The notes: generated from the sequence alone by a model not told the origin. A stretch of 64,000 bases of DNA from Parietaria judaica (GCA_954871525.1 OX940870.1:29378555-29442554); one strand, 5' to 3'; shown: positions 49,293 to 60,490, counted from the first letter of the stretch. Numbers and translations are program-made.

Positions 49293-49945
49293 ATGAAGAA
49301 GGTTTCTTTCAACATGGCTTCGCTGGCTATCTTCCTCGCCATCATTTCTTGTTAGTTTCTCTCAGCTAATTAATCTTTAAACATTGTAAAACATTAAATT
49401 AGTTCCATCAATTTATAGTTCGTGTTCAAGATTATGTCGAAACGTATTAGTAATATCCATCCAACGAAGGCTCATGTGATTGAGCTTCTCCTGTTGGAGC
49501 GGGCTTCGACGAGACTCAGACTTACTGTGTAGAGTGTCGAACCAAATACATGACAAGCATTAGCTCTCTTTGAAAAGAAGAGCTAATGTTGAGTTCTGTT
49601 AAGCTTCATTTTACTTTCACAGTTAGCTACTCTAGGTTGGTGGGTCGGATATAAATATAATCTTAAATTTTAGAAAAATATTGAATAGTTTTTAATATTT
49701 TCGAACTTCAACAAACAGAAAAGAAGAGAAGGATGAAACAAAGCACTTATTTGGAATGTGCAGGCTTGGAAGTTTCGCAACAGTATATAGGACGGGCAGA
49801 AGGGTTGTGCCAGAGCGCCGCGGATTGCGTCGGTGTTCAGAAATGCCGGCCAAGTATGATTCCCATCTGCGTCGATCGCCACTGCAGTTGCATCCATCCC
49901 GTGGTGGAAGCCCATCCTCCTCCGCGTGATCCTCTCAACAAATGA
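49293..49945 (+). CDS. Defensin-like / NCR-like secreted cysteine-rich peptide 1
   Basis: Small secreted peptide of the plant defensin-like superfamily; such peptides act in defence or reproductive signalling, and the specific role is unknown. Exons 49293-49350 and 49764-49945 give 79 residues. The intron sits at the end of the signal peptide, as is usual for this class. The signal peptide is MKKVSFNMASLAIFLAIIS. The mature part carries six Cys spaced C-x5-C-x5-C-x7-C-x4-C-x-C (GLCQSAADCVGVQKC through CVDRHCSC) and a Pro-rich tail. One further Cys falls at the splice junction. The start was chosen as the ATG that gives a clean signal peptide; upstream in-frame ATGs from 49173 would bury it. 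TA-rich DNA near 49210 may be the TATA region. Confidence 0.75.
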
Positions 49946-51102
49946 TCATAATTGCCTCAATAAGTACTATAGCCTCGTGAAATAAATGTTTTCGTATGAG
50001 AACGAAATGTATATGTACGAGGAATCGCAACAAATAAATAAACGAGGCATTTCTATCTTCCCGTTTTCATACTTTATCTTCTTGGTTTTTTTAGAAGGAT
50101 CTTCTTGGTTTTTTGGTCCTCGCTTTGGTATTTAAAAGTAAACAAACCAAAAAGGAATCTTGATCGGAAAAGAAAAGGAACGAAAAACGACAATTTGAGT
50201 AGGAATGAGATTTCGCTTAAGAAAATAAACTGATTATCACCGATAAGTACCAATTTATCACCGATAAGTACCAAAAACTAAACTGATTAACCAATTTCTT
50301 TTAAGTTATCTTTCGAGAAATCAGTTGATAACCAATAAACTGTCGATTACCAATAAACTGACAAAAGCGATAACTTGAATTTTGATCTAAATTTTAGACA
50401 TCCATTAGTAAAGTTATAACAATTTATAATAATGTATTTTTAAAAAACTAATTTTAAATTCATATAATTTTTTAAAAAATAATCAAGTTATTGTCGACGA
50501 CATAAATATCTAAGTTATTATCATTTATTGCGACATAAGTATTTAATTTATTATCATATACATAAAATATATAGGCTTGATGAATAAAATTACAAAATAT
50601 CATAAGCTCTCAAGGGTGTGTTTGTTTGCACTTAATTAGCCTCATAATCTTAATGAAACAGATTTAGATCCATTAAGTCCATTTTTTTTAAATGATCACT
50701 TAAAACCTGTTAATACCTCTTACCAATAAGTGATAGAATTGAGTCTTATTTACATTTAGATTATATCTCCTCTTTAATACTAATCTATTTCTTCTTCCTT
50801 CTTCTACGTAACCCACTTATTGTTTATATTATTTTATTATTCTTTTGTACATAAAACTTTAAAACTCCATAACTTTACTTTTTGATCTCCAATTGATTCA
50901 CAAAAAATATCATCGGAAAGCATTAAAATAAAAGTACATTCAGATCTGCATTCAAATTTTAAAAAACAAACATATAAATTTTTAATTCATTCAGATTCAG
51001 ATGTCACATCTTAATAATCAGATGTGCATTCAGATTCACACATCTTAATCTAAAAAAAACACAAATACAACCTAAGTTATTATCATTTATGCTATTTTTT
51101 GT

Positions 51103-51557
51103 GCTAATGACGACGAAAATATTCAAATTTTGGTCAAACAACCCCTCGTGCACCCGAAGTTTAAAAGTGGTGGCAAAAGTACCAAAAGTCGCATTTGGAG
51201 CGTTCACCACTCCATTCTCTTAATGCAATGAACTTACCCGTTAACTCTGGCCTCGTGGACAAACGTGAGTTGCGGACATAGCAATTTTTTGCCACGTGAA
51301 CGAGCCCAATTAGGGATTTAATTCGTTGTTTTGCCGTAAACGAGGCTGATGTGGGCTCGTCCACGTGGAAAAACCTTGCTATTTCACCAAACCAGATTTG
51401 TTCACGTGGCCAGAGTTAATGGGTAAGTTAACTGAATTACGAGAATGGAGTGGTGAACACCCCAAATGTGACTTTGGTACTTTTACCATCACTTGTAGAC
51501 TTTGGGTACACGAGGGGTTCTTTGAGCAAAGTTTAAATATTTTTGCCGTGATTAACC
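51103..51557. mobile_element. Fold-back (Mutator-like) MITE between the two peptide genes
   Basis: Arms 51103-51250 and 51405-51557 are inverted copies (shared blocks include ACCCCTCGTG and GTTCACCACTCCATTCTC). The flanks ATTTTTTGT (51094-51102) and ATTTTTTTGT (51558-51567) look like a 9-10-bp target duplication with one T of slippage. Outside it, 50490-50575 and 51590-51690 share further inverted TTATTATCAT/CGACATAAGTA wording, so it may lie in an older palindromic element. Confidence 0.65.
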
Positions 51558-52135
51558 ATTTTTTTGTAATTTTATCCACTAAATTTGACATATTTTATGT
51601 GTATGATAATAACTTAAATACTTGTGTCGCTAATAAATGATAATAACTTATCTACTTATGTACTTATGCGGCAATAAATATTAATATTTTGCTACTAACG
51701 ACATGAATGATTTTTAGCAATTTAGTATTTTCCTCGAAAAAAAAAAAGATTTAGAATATCTTGTAAACTTTGAGGTATTGTAAAGTACTTTTGCCAATAT
51801 TTTCTCTTTTATTTAATTTTATATTTATAGAAAATCTAGAATCGCTTTGAAGTTTGAATAGGTTTCTTCTTTTGACCATTGAGCACAATAATTGATCTAA
51901 TCATAAATAACCAGATTATTATTATTTGATCTTGTTATTAAATTGTTATATAATAAATAACAACGGCAACGCACAAAGACAGTGGGGCCCAGCTTCCCTA
52001 GAGATAGAAATTTAGGACCATAAAGTACTAAAAGACAGAATTAATCAAGTTATAAATGCCCACCAGATTCTGTAGTATTAACATAAGCTCTTTATGACAC
52101 GTGTTACCAAGTCAAAAGGATATTGTCACTGTAAC

Positions 52136-52146
52136 CATATATATAG
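52136..52146 (+). promoter_or_regulatory. TATA box of defensin-like gene 2
   Basis: CCATATATATAGCCC, about 45 bases upstream of the ATG at 52185 and followed by a CT-rich leader. Confidence 0.5.
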
Positions 52147-52184
52147 CCCTCTCCTACACACATCTCTCAGAGAAGAGAGACAAT

Positions 52185-52493
52185 ATGGTTACCAAAAACT
52201 TCTTCAGTTCATCGTGGTTTCTGATCCTCCTCTTGGTCATCGCATCTAGTAATCCCATTGATCTCTTCTTTTTCTTTTCATGTGTACGATATATATTGTG
52301 CCGTTAAACAACATATGTGATTGCGGGCGCGGGGACGGTGCGGTTTGGGGCGGAGGCGAGAGGGCCGTTCGAGTGTCCGCGGATGTTGAATTGCAATAGC
52401 GTTTGCCAAGGATTTCCCAACTGCTGCATCAAGGGAAAGTGTTATTGCGAACCCTGCCACAAAATCGATAAATCCAAAAACCGGTTGAAATGA
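52185..52493 (+). CDS. Defensin-like secreted cysteine-rich peptide 2
   Basis: Exons 52185-52248 and 52363-52493 give 64 residues. The signal peptide MVTKNFFSSSWFLILLLVIA is followed, across the intron, by a mature region starting about RPFECPRMLN with eight Cys in the order C-x5-C-x3-C-x5-CC-x4-C-x-C-x2-C, then a basic tail. The acceptor at 52361-52362 (GAGAG) was chosen because it alone joins the signal peptide to the Cys frame in phase; it lacks a strong pyrimidine tract, so the exon-2 start is tentative. The Cys spacing differs from peptide 1, so the two are probably not recent duplicates. Confidence 0.7.
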
Positions 52494-53062
52494 TTGTTGT
52501 CGTTTCATCGTTTCTGTGAATGCCCATGAGACCAATAATGTATATTGACTAAGATCTTACTTATCAATAAATAATAAAAGTGGCAAATTTCCAGTTATAG
52601 TTCCCGTTTCTTTGGGTTTACTTTAATTTGCAAAGACTTTTCCTTGCCTATCTCTCTATATACTTTTTTTTTTCCTTGGGAAAATGACTTTGATTATTAC
52701 TCCATCCAAGCAGGTGTTACATAAGTGAACACTTTTTTGTCATAAATTTTTTTCAATTATTTTTTTGCTCTCAAATTTTTTAACATTGTTTGCTGCTCTC
52801 AAATTATTAATATTGACATATAGTGTATATATCAATAAATATTAGCATGACATAGCTGTGGTTTTCGATTTTATTAGTTTAAGTCGTGGTACTTTTCTCT
52901 TTGCTACATTTATGAAATGACGAAGTTACATATATTTTTACAAACGCGAATCTTATTTTTATACAGTTTGAAGCTGTATTTACATGAGCACAAAATACAC
53001 ACACTACACACGTACACAGACACAATATATACACACACACACAACGTTAAGGCTGCTCCGCT
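52494..53062. other. Intergenic spacer
   Basis: 3' flank of peptide gene 2 and 3' flank of the minus-strand membrane ORF; AT-rich with a CA-repeat (53018-53043). No gene seen. Confidence 0.6.
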
Positions 53063-53665
53063 TCATGCCATGTATAAGATTCCGGTTGCTGCGGAAAGAT
53101 CTCCGCTCGGATTAGGAGGGTTGTTCGCCCCACGGAACAAGGCTGCTCCAGCGACCACCATCGGAATCATAGTCAGCAGCTAACACAGCACCGGAAGCCA
53201 CTGAAAGCTTCCGGGCAGGTGTGACCCGAGATAGCCGAAGAATGCCAGCAGGATCAAAGCAATTCCGATGAGTTCAAGTGCACCGGACGCTCTTGGAAAC
53301 ACATGGCGAAACAGTAGGCCGTTCCATATCCCCGTGGCCCCGACCGAGATGGCAAAGATAACCAACCGTCCGTACAACGGCAGCGACCCCGGGTTGTAAT
53401 ACGCCACTAAGATCCCGGAGATGGGGACGGCAAGGAGGAGTATGTTCCTCCCGAGCTGCTCCTCTCGGAATACTTGCAACACCCTGTTCTCCTCCTCTCT
53501 TGGGACCGGTTCCGCGGCTTGATTCGCCTCTTCATCCTCTCTCCCCACACCTTCAACCCCCTTATTCACCCTTTCCTCCTCTCTTTTAGCCTCTTCCATG
53601 GCTGGCTTCTCCTCGCCTCTCTGGACTAATTCTATAGTGAGATTCACCAGCGTCGAATGCACCAT
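53063..53665 (-). CDS. Uncharacterised multipass membrane protein, paralog 1, interrupted by one in-frame stop
   Basis: The frame from 53665 runs 161 codons to TAG at 53180-53182. It then continues in the same frame for 38 more codons to TGA at 53063. The acidic N-terminal part (EEAKREEERVNKGVEG) is followed by three to four hydrophobic segments (ILLLAVPISGILVAYY; LYGRLVIFAISVGATGIW; ALELIGIALILLAFFGY; after the stop, LLTMIPMVVAGAALF). The post-stop tail (ATGILYMA) resembles the end of the paralog at 61365 (AVGILDMV), so the stop probably truncates an ancestral reading frame. No named family recognised. A conserved short ORF lies just upstream (53674-53811). Confidence 0.55.
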
Positions 53666-53673
53666 CAGGAACT

Positions 53674-53811
53674 TTATGGAGGCGGTGGCGGCGGTAGCAT
53701 GAGCTGGCTCTGGATAACGCCGGAGCGGAGAGGTCCAACGTGGTATGGGTGAGGCAGCTTGACGGGGTCGTGGACACGGAAATGGCTTGCTACAGGAGTC
53801 TTCGTCGCCAT
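53674..53811 (-). CDS. Conserved 45-residue upstream ORF, copy 1
   Basis: Begins MATKTPVASHFRVHDPVKLP and ends in a run of six Pro before TAA. The stop is 8 bases upstream of the ATG of the membrane ORF. The paralog upstream of 61739 matches at 33 of 45 positions, with the same length after its internal Met, the same Pro run and the same TAA. It could be a uORF, the true product of a bicistronic transcript, or the first exon of a gene whose splicing I could not resolve. Confidence 0.5.
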   Translation of the reverse strand: MATKTPVASHFRVHDPVKLPHPYHVGPLRSGVIQSQLMLPPPPPP

Positions 53812-54276
53812 GGTTAGATCCTACTAGAAAAATCTAAATTGAAGTACTTGATTTTCATACTCCATTGATCAAGTTCTGTTTAACAAAGATGGGAGATGAT
53901 ATACAAGACTTGTAGTGAAACATACAAGAGTTATGAAACAGACGATTTAAATTTCGTTTTACTTAAGCCCTTTATATACAATTTTATATTTTCAGAATAA
54001 GGCATTTGATTTGATTCCAAACTTTGCGTGCCTGAATGGATAGCAACGACGAAATACCATAATGACGTGAGTTGCGTATATCTGGGATTTTATGACTTAG
54101 GACTTTGGAGTTATAATGACTAGTTTACGAGTCATCGCAAAGTAGAACAGATTCTAAAGAAAGTAAGAATCCAAGATGATACTCTTATTATTCTTCTTAC
54201 ATTAACATATGTAAAATAAAAGTCTCAAAGTTTATCAATTTAGTATGCTACTTCAAGGCATTACATCATGGATGTT

Positions 54277-55073
54277 TGAAAAACTGTCTTTATTTGACAG
54301 TTTAGTGCAGTTTCATGTTTGGCAGTATTGTTGATCATATGTGTGGTCATACCTACGATTTCCTTATCCATAGAGCGGAATTGGTCCGTTTCGGTTGAGA
54401 TATTTAAGGAATTCGTTCTCCCTTATCTGCTGGTCAAATATCAGAGTTAAATGAGCTGGATAAATTCGAATTATTGAGGAAATACTTAGTCAAGGAAAGA
54501 CTAAGTAAAAAGCCTTAAAATGAGGAAGAATTGGTTATCTTGTTGAGAGCTTTTGGGGATCTATTTAAACTGATCTAGGGCTTTCAATTTCGTTCATCCT
54601 TTCAGCCATAAAGTGAGAGAAAATCGTTCAGAGCTACAGAGAGCATTCTAGGCATTTTCTCACAATTTCCAAGGATCGTTCGTTGGCGTTTTCTTCCCGA
54701 GAAGAAGTCTGAAGAGGTCTGAAGCACTTCACTATCGTCAACGGAGTTGTGCATACTTGCACAGATCGACACTCGCCGGAAGTCGCCTTACCCGCTTGCC
54801 GAGCCGCCGTGTCGTCGTCTTAATCAGCAGGTTACAAGTCTGGTTACATCGCTGGTCGCACTGGTTAGAGTGTATTTTCCAGTTTGTTGTTCGGTGAACA
54901 AATCGATTGTGTAACGTCCATCTTGTAATTATCAATGTTGATTAATCTGGGTGAGGGCCCCGCAGAGTAGATAGGTATCGAACTGCGTTAACAAAACATC
55001 GCGTGTGTCTCTTTATTTTTGCGTACGTTTATTTGTCGTTATTTTCCGCATAACCGAAGAACGTGACGTTTCA
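54277..55073 (+). repeat. 5' LTR (797 bp)
   Basis: Identical by eye to 58107-58903. TATA-like TCTATTTAAACTG at about 54559 is the likely start region of the element's transcript. Confidence 0.95.
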
Positions 55074-55075
55074 AT

Positions 55076-55087
55076 TGGTATCAGAGC
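55076..55087 (+). other. Primer-binding site, initiator tRNA-Met
   Basis: TGGTATCAGAGC, complementary to the 3' end of plant initiator tRNA-Met, two bases after the 5' LTR, as in Copia elements. Confidence 0.95.
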
Positions 55088-55154
55088 TTGTCGCTGCAAT
55101 ATATTTCTTTGATTTCAAAGGCAGCGGAAAGATCTAGGTGTTCTTCGAATCACG

Positions 55155-57308
55155 ATGGGTTCGCGCGAAAATATTGTTCTTATAAGACCACCGATGTTAG
55201 ACGGTACAAACTATTCGTATTGGAAAGCTCGAATGAATATCTACATCCAATCGTTTGACACAAAAGCTTGGAGTGCTGTGAAACATGGCTGGAGTTCTCC
55301 CATGAAGAAAAATACAAAAGGAGAATTTGTTGAAAAACTGCTAAGTGAATGGAATACCGAAGATGAGACCGCATCCCTAGCAAATTGTCGTGCCTTAAAT
55401 GCGATCGTATCTGCGGTCGACGAAGGACAGTTTAGGCTCATATCTACGAGTGCTACTGCCAAACAAGCATGGGAAGCATTGCAAAATCTCCATGAAGGAA
55501 CCTCAGCCGTTCGAACCTCGAAACTCCAAATGCTTGCATCAAAATTTGAGGAACTACGTATGACCGAGGATGAAACCATTGCAGACTTCAATGGAAATCT
55601 TCGTGAAATCTCAAATCAAGCTTTTCAACTTGGAAAAGTATATTCTAATCTAAAATTGGTTAGAAAAACGCTTCGGTCATTACCAGAACGCTTCAGTGCC
55701 AAGGTTGCAGCCATCGAAGAGGCCAAGGATATAACCACGTTGAATTTGGATGAACTCATGGGATCTCTTCAAACTTTTGAGATGAATATGTCTCAAGCAA
55801 AAAGAGAAAAAGGAGTAGCATTCAAAAGTTCTACCAAACGTGATCACATAGACGATGCAACCAGTCTTACCAATGATGTACCTGGTGATGGTACAAGTAA
55901 TGTAACCAGGGATGATATTTTTCTTCTTACTACAAATTTTGGTAGAATATTGAAGAAATTTAACACTCAGAGACCACCTTTCAATGGAGGAGGAAATGGT
56001 TCTTCACACAGTAACTCAAGCAGTAAACACAGATCTACTAACAACAATCATGGTCATAATGATGGTGGTACTACAAATGATAAAGTCAAAAGAAGGGGAA
56101 TCAAGTGTCGTGAGTGTGACGGATATGGTCATATACAGTCAGAATGTGCTAACACTATCAAGAAACTAAAGACTAGATCCTACGATACTTCTTCCAGTGA
56201 TAAAGGGTCAGATGAAGAAGATGGCGGAGGAGTTTTTAGCAATTATGTTGCGTTCCCTGCATCACACCACTCTCGTGATCAGAGCAATTATTCAAGTGAT
56301 GATTCAGATGAAGATTTTTCTGAAGAAGACTTTCAAACATCATTCAAATCTCTCTTTGAAAAATGGCTATCTTTATGCAACCTGAGCAAGAACCTTAATT
56401 CTGACAAGGAAAAATTGATTGGTGAAAATCAAGCTCTCTCAACAACTATAGAGAAACTGGTGAAGAAAAATCAGACTCTAAATGACCAAGCTAAGTCCAA
56501 AAAAGAGAAGTTTATTTCTGAAAAGCAAGTCTTATCCACGGTTGTAGAAGAATTAAGACAACAGAACAAGGTTCTCAGTGACCAAGTGCTAGAACTGAAA
56601 GAGTCTCTTTCAAGAGTGAAATGTCTCGCCGTTGAAAAAGACAAGAAGATAACCTCAATGGAAAACGCTGTTGTGAAGTTCAATTCTGGAAAATCCAAAC
56701 TCGATGACATACTTGAACAAGGACGTCAGTCTAGAAATCGTACCGGTCTTGGATTTTCGAAAGGACCAAGATTAGTTAGTGAATGTAGAAAGAATGAATA
56801 TGACCGTACAAGCTACAACCGCATTTTCAGAAAAGAGTCAGACGATAAGAATATTACCGAAAGTGAAAGCATAACAACCACCAAAGGTACCATCAGTATT
56901 GCTAGCCAAGTAACCAAGAAATGTGAATTATGCAAGTCTATTTTTCACAACGATGCTAGGTGCAAAAATATGTACAAACAATTCTCTGAAAATATTCAAA
57001 AGACATCGCTTCGCAAATATGCAACCAAGACCAAGAAAAGTCGTTCAGTGTGGGTGGCTAAGTCTATTCTCTTCAAGGTTCCAAAGTCAAAACTTGCTTG
57101 GGTTCCTAAGAATAGTTTATCTTATGGAACAACCATCAACACAGTTCCTCTCATAGATGCAACCGTCAATCCAACGATAACAAGATCCACCAACAATGCC
57201 TCTCCTGCAAAACACAACCAGACAAGAAGCCATGGTAAATGGAGTGATAGCCAACTACAAAGATGTGGACACAGTTTCACTTGTTACTTCTCCAAAAGAT
57301 ATAATTAG
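55155..57308 (+). CDS. gag: Gag polyprotein of the Copia/Sirevirus-like element
   Basis: Intact 717-codon structural gag frame. Residues ~8-48 form the Copia N-terminal block (PPMLDGTNYSYWKARMNIYI). ~77-215 is the retrotransposon gag (UBN2-type) domain (AKQAWEALQNLHEGTSAVRT). An Asn/His-rich linker follows, then a CCHC zinc knuckle at ~318-331 (CRECDGYGHIQSEC), acidic Ser/Asp stretches, and a long coiled coil at ~410-510. The C-terminus has repeated VWVAK / AWVPK motifs like those just ahead of protease in Copia polyproteins. The frame then stops. It is longer than ordinary Copia gag, which fits Sireviruses. Confidence 0.9.
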   Translation: MGSRENIVLIRPPMLDGTNYSYWKARMNIYIQSFDTKAWSAVKHGWSSPMKKNTKGEFVEKLLSEWNTEDETASLANCRALNAIVSAVDEGQFRLISTSATAKQAWEALQNLHEGTSAVRTSKLQMLASKFEELRMTEDETIADFNGNLREISNQAFQLGKVYSNLKLVRKTLRSLPERFSAKVAAIEEAKDITTLNLDELMGSLQTFEMNMSQAKREKGVAFKSSTKRDHIDDATSLTNDVPGDGTSNVTRDDIFLLTTNFGRILKKFNTQRPPFNGGGNGSSHSNSSSKHRSTNNNHGHNDGGTTNDKVKRRGIKCRECDGYGHIQSECANTIKKLKTRSYDTSSSDKGSDEEDGGGVFSNYVAFPASHHSRDQSNYSSDDSDEDFSEEDFQTSFKSLFEKWLSLCNLSKNLNSDKEKLIGENQALSTTIEKLVKKNQTLNDQAKSKKEKFISEKQVLSTVVEELRQQNKVLSDQVLELKESLSRVKCLAVEKDKKITSMENAVVKFNSGKSKLDDILEQGRQSRNRTGLGFSKGPRLVSECRKNEYDRTSYNRIFRKESDDKNITESESITTTKGTISIASQVTKKCELCKSIFHNDARCKNMYKQFSENIQKTSLRKYATKTKKSRSVWVAKSILFKVPKSKLAWVPKNSLSYGTTINTVPLIDATVNPTITRSTNNASPAKHNQTRSHGKWSDSQLQRCGHSFTCYFSKRYN

Positions 57309-57518
57309 AGACATATTCAATCCTGAAGATGCCACAATATGGAAGCCTCAGAGGTTTATGCAAGCCTTCAAGAAAATCAAACTACAGAGGCTGATGAATT
57401 CGCGCTCAAAAATAGTATCTCGGTTCAAGAGAATCTCTTACTGCTAAGGGTACTAAAGAGCCAAAATAGAATCTTGTGAATCAACCATCAGAGGAGTCTT
57501 TGGCATATTGCTTCGCAT

Positions 57519-58104
57519 AGGGGGAGAATTGTGGAGATTCAGAAGAATTATCCCATAGTCAGGGGGAGCATTTCTTCGTTATCACCGAGTAAGGGGGAGC
57601 TTCACAAAATTGGTCTCAAAATTGTGCAGATTCAGTCTCAGAGTATCACATTAGGAACATCAGATAGAAAAGGGGAGCATCTCTTCGGGCGTGTACGAGT
57701 TGGTCAGTGTTCAGAAAGATCAAGCGCTGGTGGTTCGTACCATAGAATCTTCTTTGGCACAAGTTCACGCTCTCTCAGACTAGATTACTCTGCTTCAAGA
57801 GACAGTTCTTGCCATTCAGCGGGATCTTTGTCCTCACTCCGACTAGTTTTTGACATTTTCCGTCAGCAGAGGGGGAGAAAGGTGACAGGGGGAGACATCG
57901 ACGACAGGGGGAGCATTGCCATGAGTGACCCGACCAACCATTTTGCTATTAGATTTACTTTTGTTAAACTTTTGTTGGTTGTCGGAACATTGGTCACTCA
58001 ATTAATTTAATCAGAAGTTCAAGTTTATTTCATGATCGTTTGCTCGTCGCTACATGTCTACGGGTCACCTAATAATCTGCTCAACAAAAATGCCAAAGGG
58101 GGAG
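57519..58104 (+). repeat. Array of polypurine tracts before the 3' LTR
   Basis: Exact AGGGGGAG at 57519, 57561, 57592, 57870, 57887, 57906 and 58097, plus AGGGGAG at 57671. The last abuts the 3' LTR and is the likely functional plus-strand primer. Multiple PPTs of this wording have been described for Sireviruses. Confidence 0.85.
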
Positions 58105-58106
58105 TT

Positions 58107-58903
58107 TGAAAAACTGTCTTTATTTGACAGTTTAGTGCAGTTTCATGTTTGGCAGTATTGTTGATCATATGTGTGGTCATACCTACGATTTCCTTATCCA
58201 TAGAGCGGAATTGGTCCGTTTCGGTTGAGATATTTAAGGAATTCGTTCTCCCTTATCTGCTGGTCAAATATCAGAGTTAAATGAGCTGGATAAATTCGAA
58301 TTATTGAGGAAATACTTAGTCAAGGAAAGACTAAGTAAAAAGCCTTAAAATGAGGAAGAATTGGTTATCTTGTTGAGAGCTTTTGGGGATCTATTTAAAC
58401 TGATCTAGGGCTTTCAATTTCGTTCATCCTTTCAGCCATAAAGTGAGAGAAAATCGTTCAGAGCTACAGAGAGCATTCTAGGCATTTTCTCACAATTTCC
58501 AAGGATCGTTCGTTGGCGTTTTCTTCCCGAGAAGAAGTCTGAAGAGGTCTGAAGCACTTCACTATCGTCAACGGAGTTGTGCATACTTGCACAGATCGAC
58601 ACTCGCCGGAAGTCGCCTTACCCGCTTGCCGAGCCGCCGTGTCGTCGTCTTAATCAGCAGGTTACAAGTCTGGTTACATCGCTGGTCGCACTGGTTAGAG
58701 TGTATTTTCCAGTTTGTTGTTCGGTGAACAAATCGATTGTGTAACGTCCATCTTGTAATTATCAATGTTGATTAATCTGGGTGAGGGCCCCGCAGAGTAG
58801 ATAGGTATCGAACTGCGTTAACAAAACATCGCGTGTGTCTCTTTATTTTTGCGTACGTTTATTTGTCGTTATTTTCCGCATAACCGAAGAACGTGACGTT
58901 TCA
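58107..58903 (+). repeat. 3' LTR (797 bp)
   Basis: Same length and sequence as the 5' LTR; followed by the ATGTT target duplication. Confidence 0.95.
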
Positions 58904-58908
58904 ATGTT

Positions 58909-60490
58909 AATTAAATCAGCCATGATAATGCCCTCTGGTGAAAAGTCAGCCATACGTGGCATATAATGGGATTTTTTTTCTTTTTCTTTTTCAAGGCTGT
59001 AGCTGGATATTAATAAAGAAATAAATACACATGCAAGTGCCATATTCGTTGTAAAAAGTCAGTCAATGCAAGACAATTTCATGCAGCCTACAACCCTGCA
59101 TGATGAAGGTACCATACAACGGTGCATTGAATTTATCACTAGTGATAAAGATGAACATATGTTTTTAAATTTTGGTGTCTGCCTTACTTATTGTGAATTA
59201 TATGAATTGTCGAAGTAATATAATTGTAAAAATAGTTTATCATCGAAGTAATAAGCCTATTAAGTCATGCCCAAAAAAAGCTCGACTCTTTTTTTGGCGT
59301 AGAGGTATAGTGGAAATAGTTAGGGGTGATAATTTGAGACTCGGCATGAATAAAGACATGATGAGATAAGTTTAGCTAGATTACCATAAATGAATCTGGC
59401 CTCAATATATAGTACGTCTTTTCAAAAGAATCGTACTCCAAGCCCACCCTCTTTTGTGCACCCTAGTATTTCTCATTTGCGCGTCTCCACCCCTCGGCCA
59501 TTTTTCGTTCCTCTCGAGCTTTAGCTCTTCTTAGACTGTATTCTAATTTTGAAATTGAATGGTGAATTTTTAAACAAGCTTTGGTTTCAAAGAGTGTTTG
59601 TTGAAATTGTTTTTGTCCAAAAATATTTCATGAGGCAATTGCTCTAAGTTTAGTGAGCTTCAGTGGCATTCGAAGATGCGCGAGTTTTCGTCAATGACAC
59701 GAGAGAGCAAGAGAGATCATATGAGGTGGTTTTCACGGAAACTTCAAAGAAATGGGGAGTTTAGGGTTTGTGGGGCGTACGGCAAATTTAAATTAGAAAT
59801 CAAATTATAATGAATAGCCATATTTATATATTTACATTGCATTTTAGCAAACTTAAGATGTTTACTTGCAAAATAGCCAAACATTGACTATTTTATCAAT
59901 GGTTAATATGATTGTAATGGTTAATATGACTATTTTTATAATGGTTAATATGGTTAATTGGCTATTTTTACATATACTAACCAAACATTGATTATTTTCT
60001 CAATTTTAAACTATCAAGTTGGTTATTTAGCTTAAATTCTCTTCAAATTATTTCAAATTGAGGTGGTTTATAGTTACAAAAATTTATCATACATATGATT
60101 TTCCCATTACTACTCTCGTAAAAATTGATAATTTTATTTTTCTTATTGACCGTAATGAAGTACGAACATGTAAAAAAGTAAAATAATGTCACATCGTATT
60201 CCGATTCGCTCATCAGTATATATATTTCTGTGTACATTATAAAACATTTTTAATTAAAGTCAATAAAAATGATTGAATAAGTCAATCTTTGTATAAAGAT
60301 ATGGAGATATAAATGATATAGTACGTTTCCGAAAACCTAATCCTTACCCATGCCATCGAATATGTGAGGGGATCGATCGAAGACAGAATATTTCCCGAAT
60401 GTAACGAGTTCTTCTTGCTTCCAAGCTGGACTTGGAAATGCAAGGGAGCTTCAATGACTCGGAAAAAGAGACGCTTTCAAGCCAGAGAAG
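58909..60490. other. Intergenic: no gene recognised
   Basis: AT-rich, with repeated ATGGTTAATATG phrases at 59890-59960. Short frames only. Confidence 0.6.

Larger units (their letters stand above)
54272..58908 (+). mobile_element. Complete non-autonomous Copia (Sirevirus-like) retrotransposon, TR-GAG type
   Basis: 5'-LTR 54277-55073, PBS, gag ORF, polypurine array, 3'-LTR 58107-58903, flanked by the 5-bp target duplication ATGTT (54272-54276, 58904-58908). Both LTRs are 797 bp, start TGAAAA and end TTTCA, and I found no mismatch on reading them line by line. The internal region is only 3.0 kb, with no protease, integrase or reverse transcriptase. Pol was apparently deleted right after gag, where WVPK-type residues normally lead into protease. 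Mobilisation would need a related autonomous element elsewhere. Confidence 0.95.

Noticed and set aside
54738..54935. 65-codon minus-strand frame, repeated at 58568-58765
   Set aside because: Lies inside the LTRs and is duplicated simply because the LTRs are identical.
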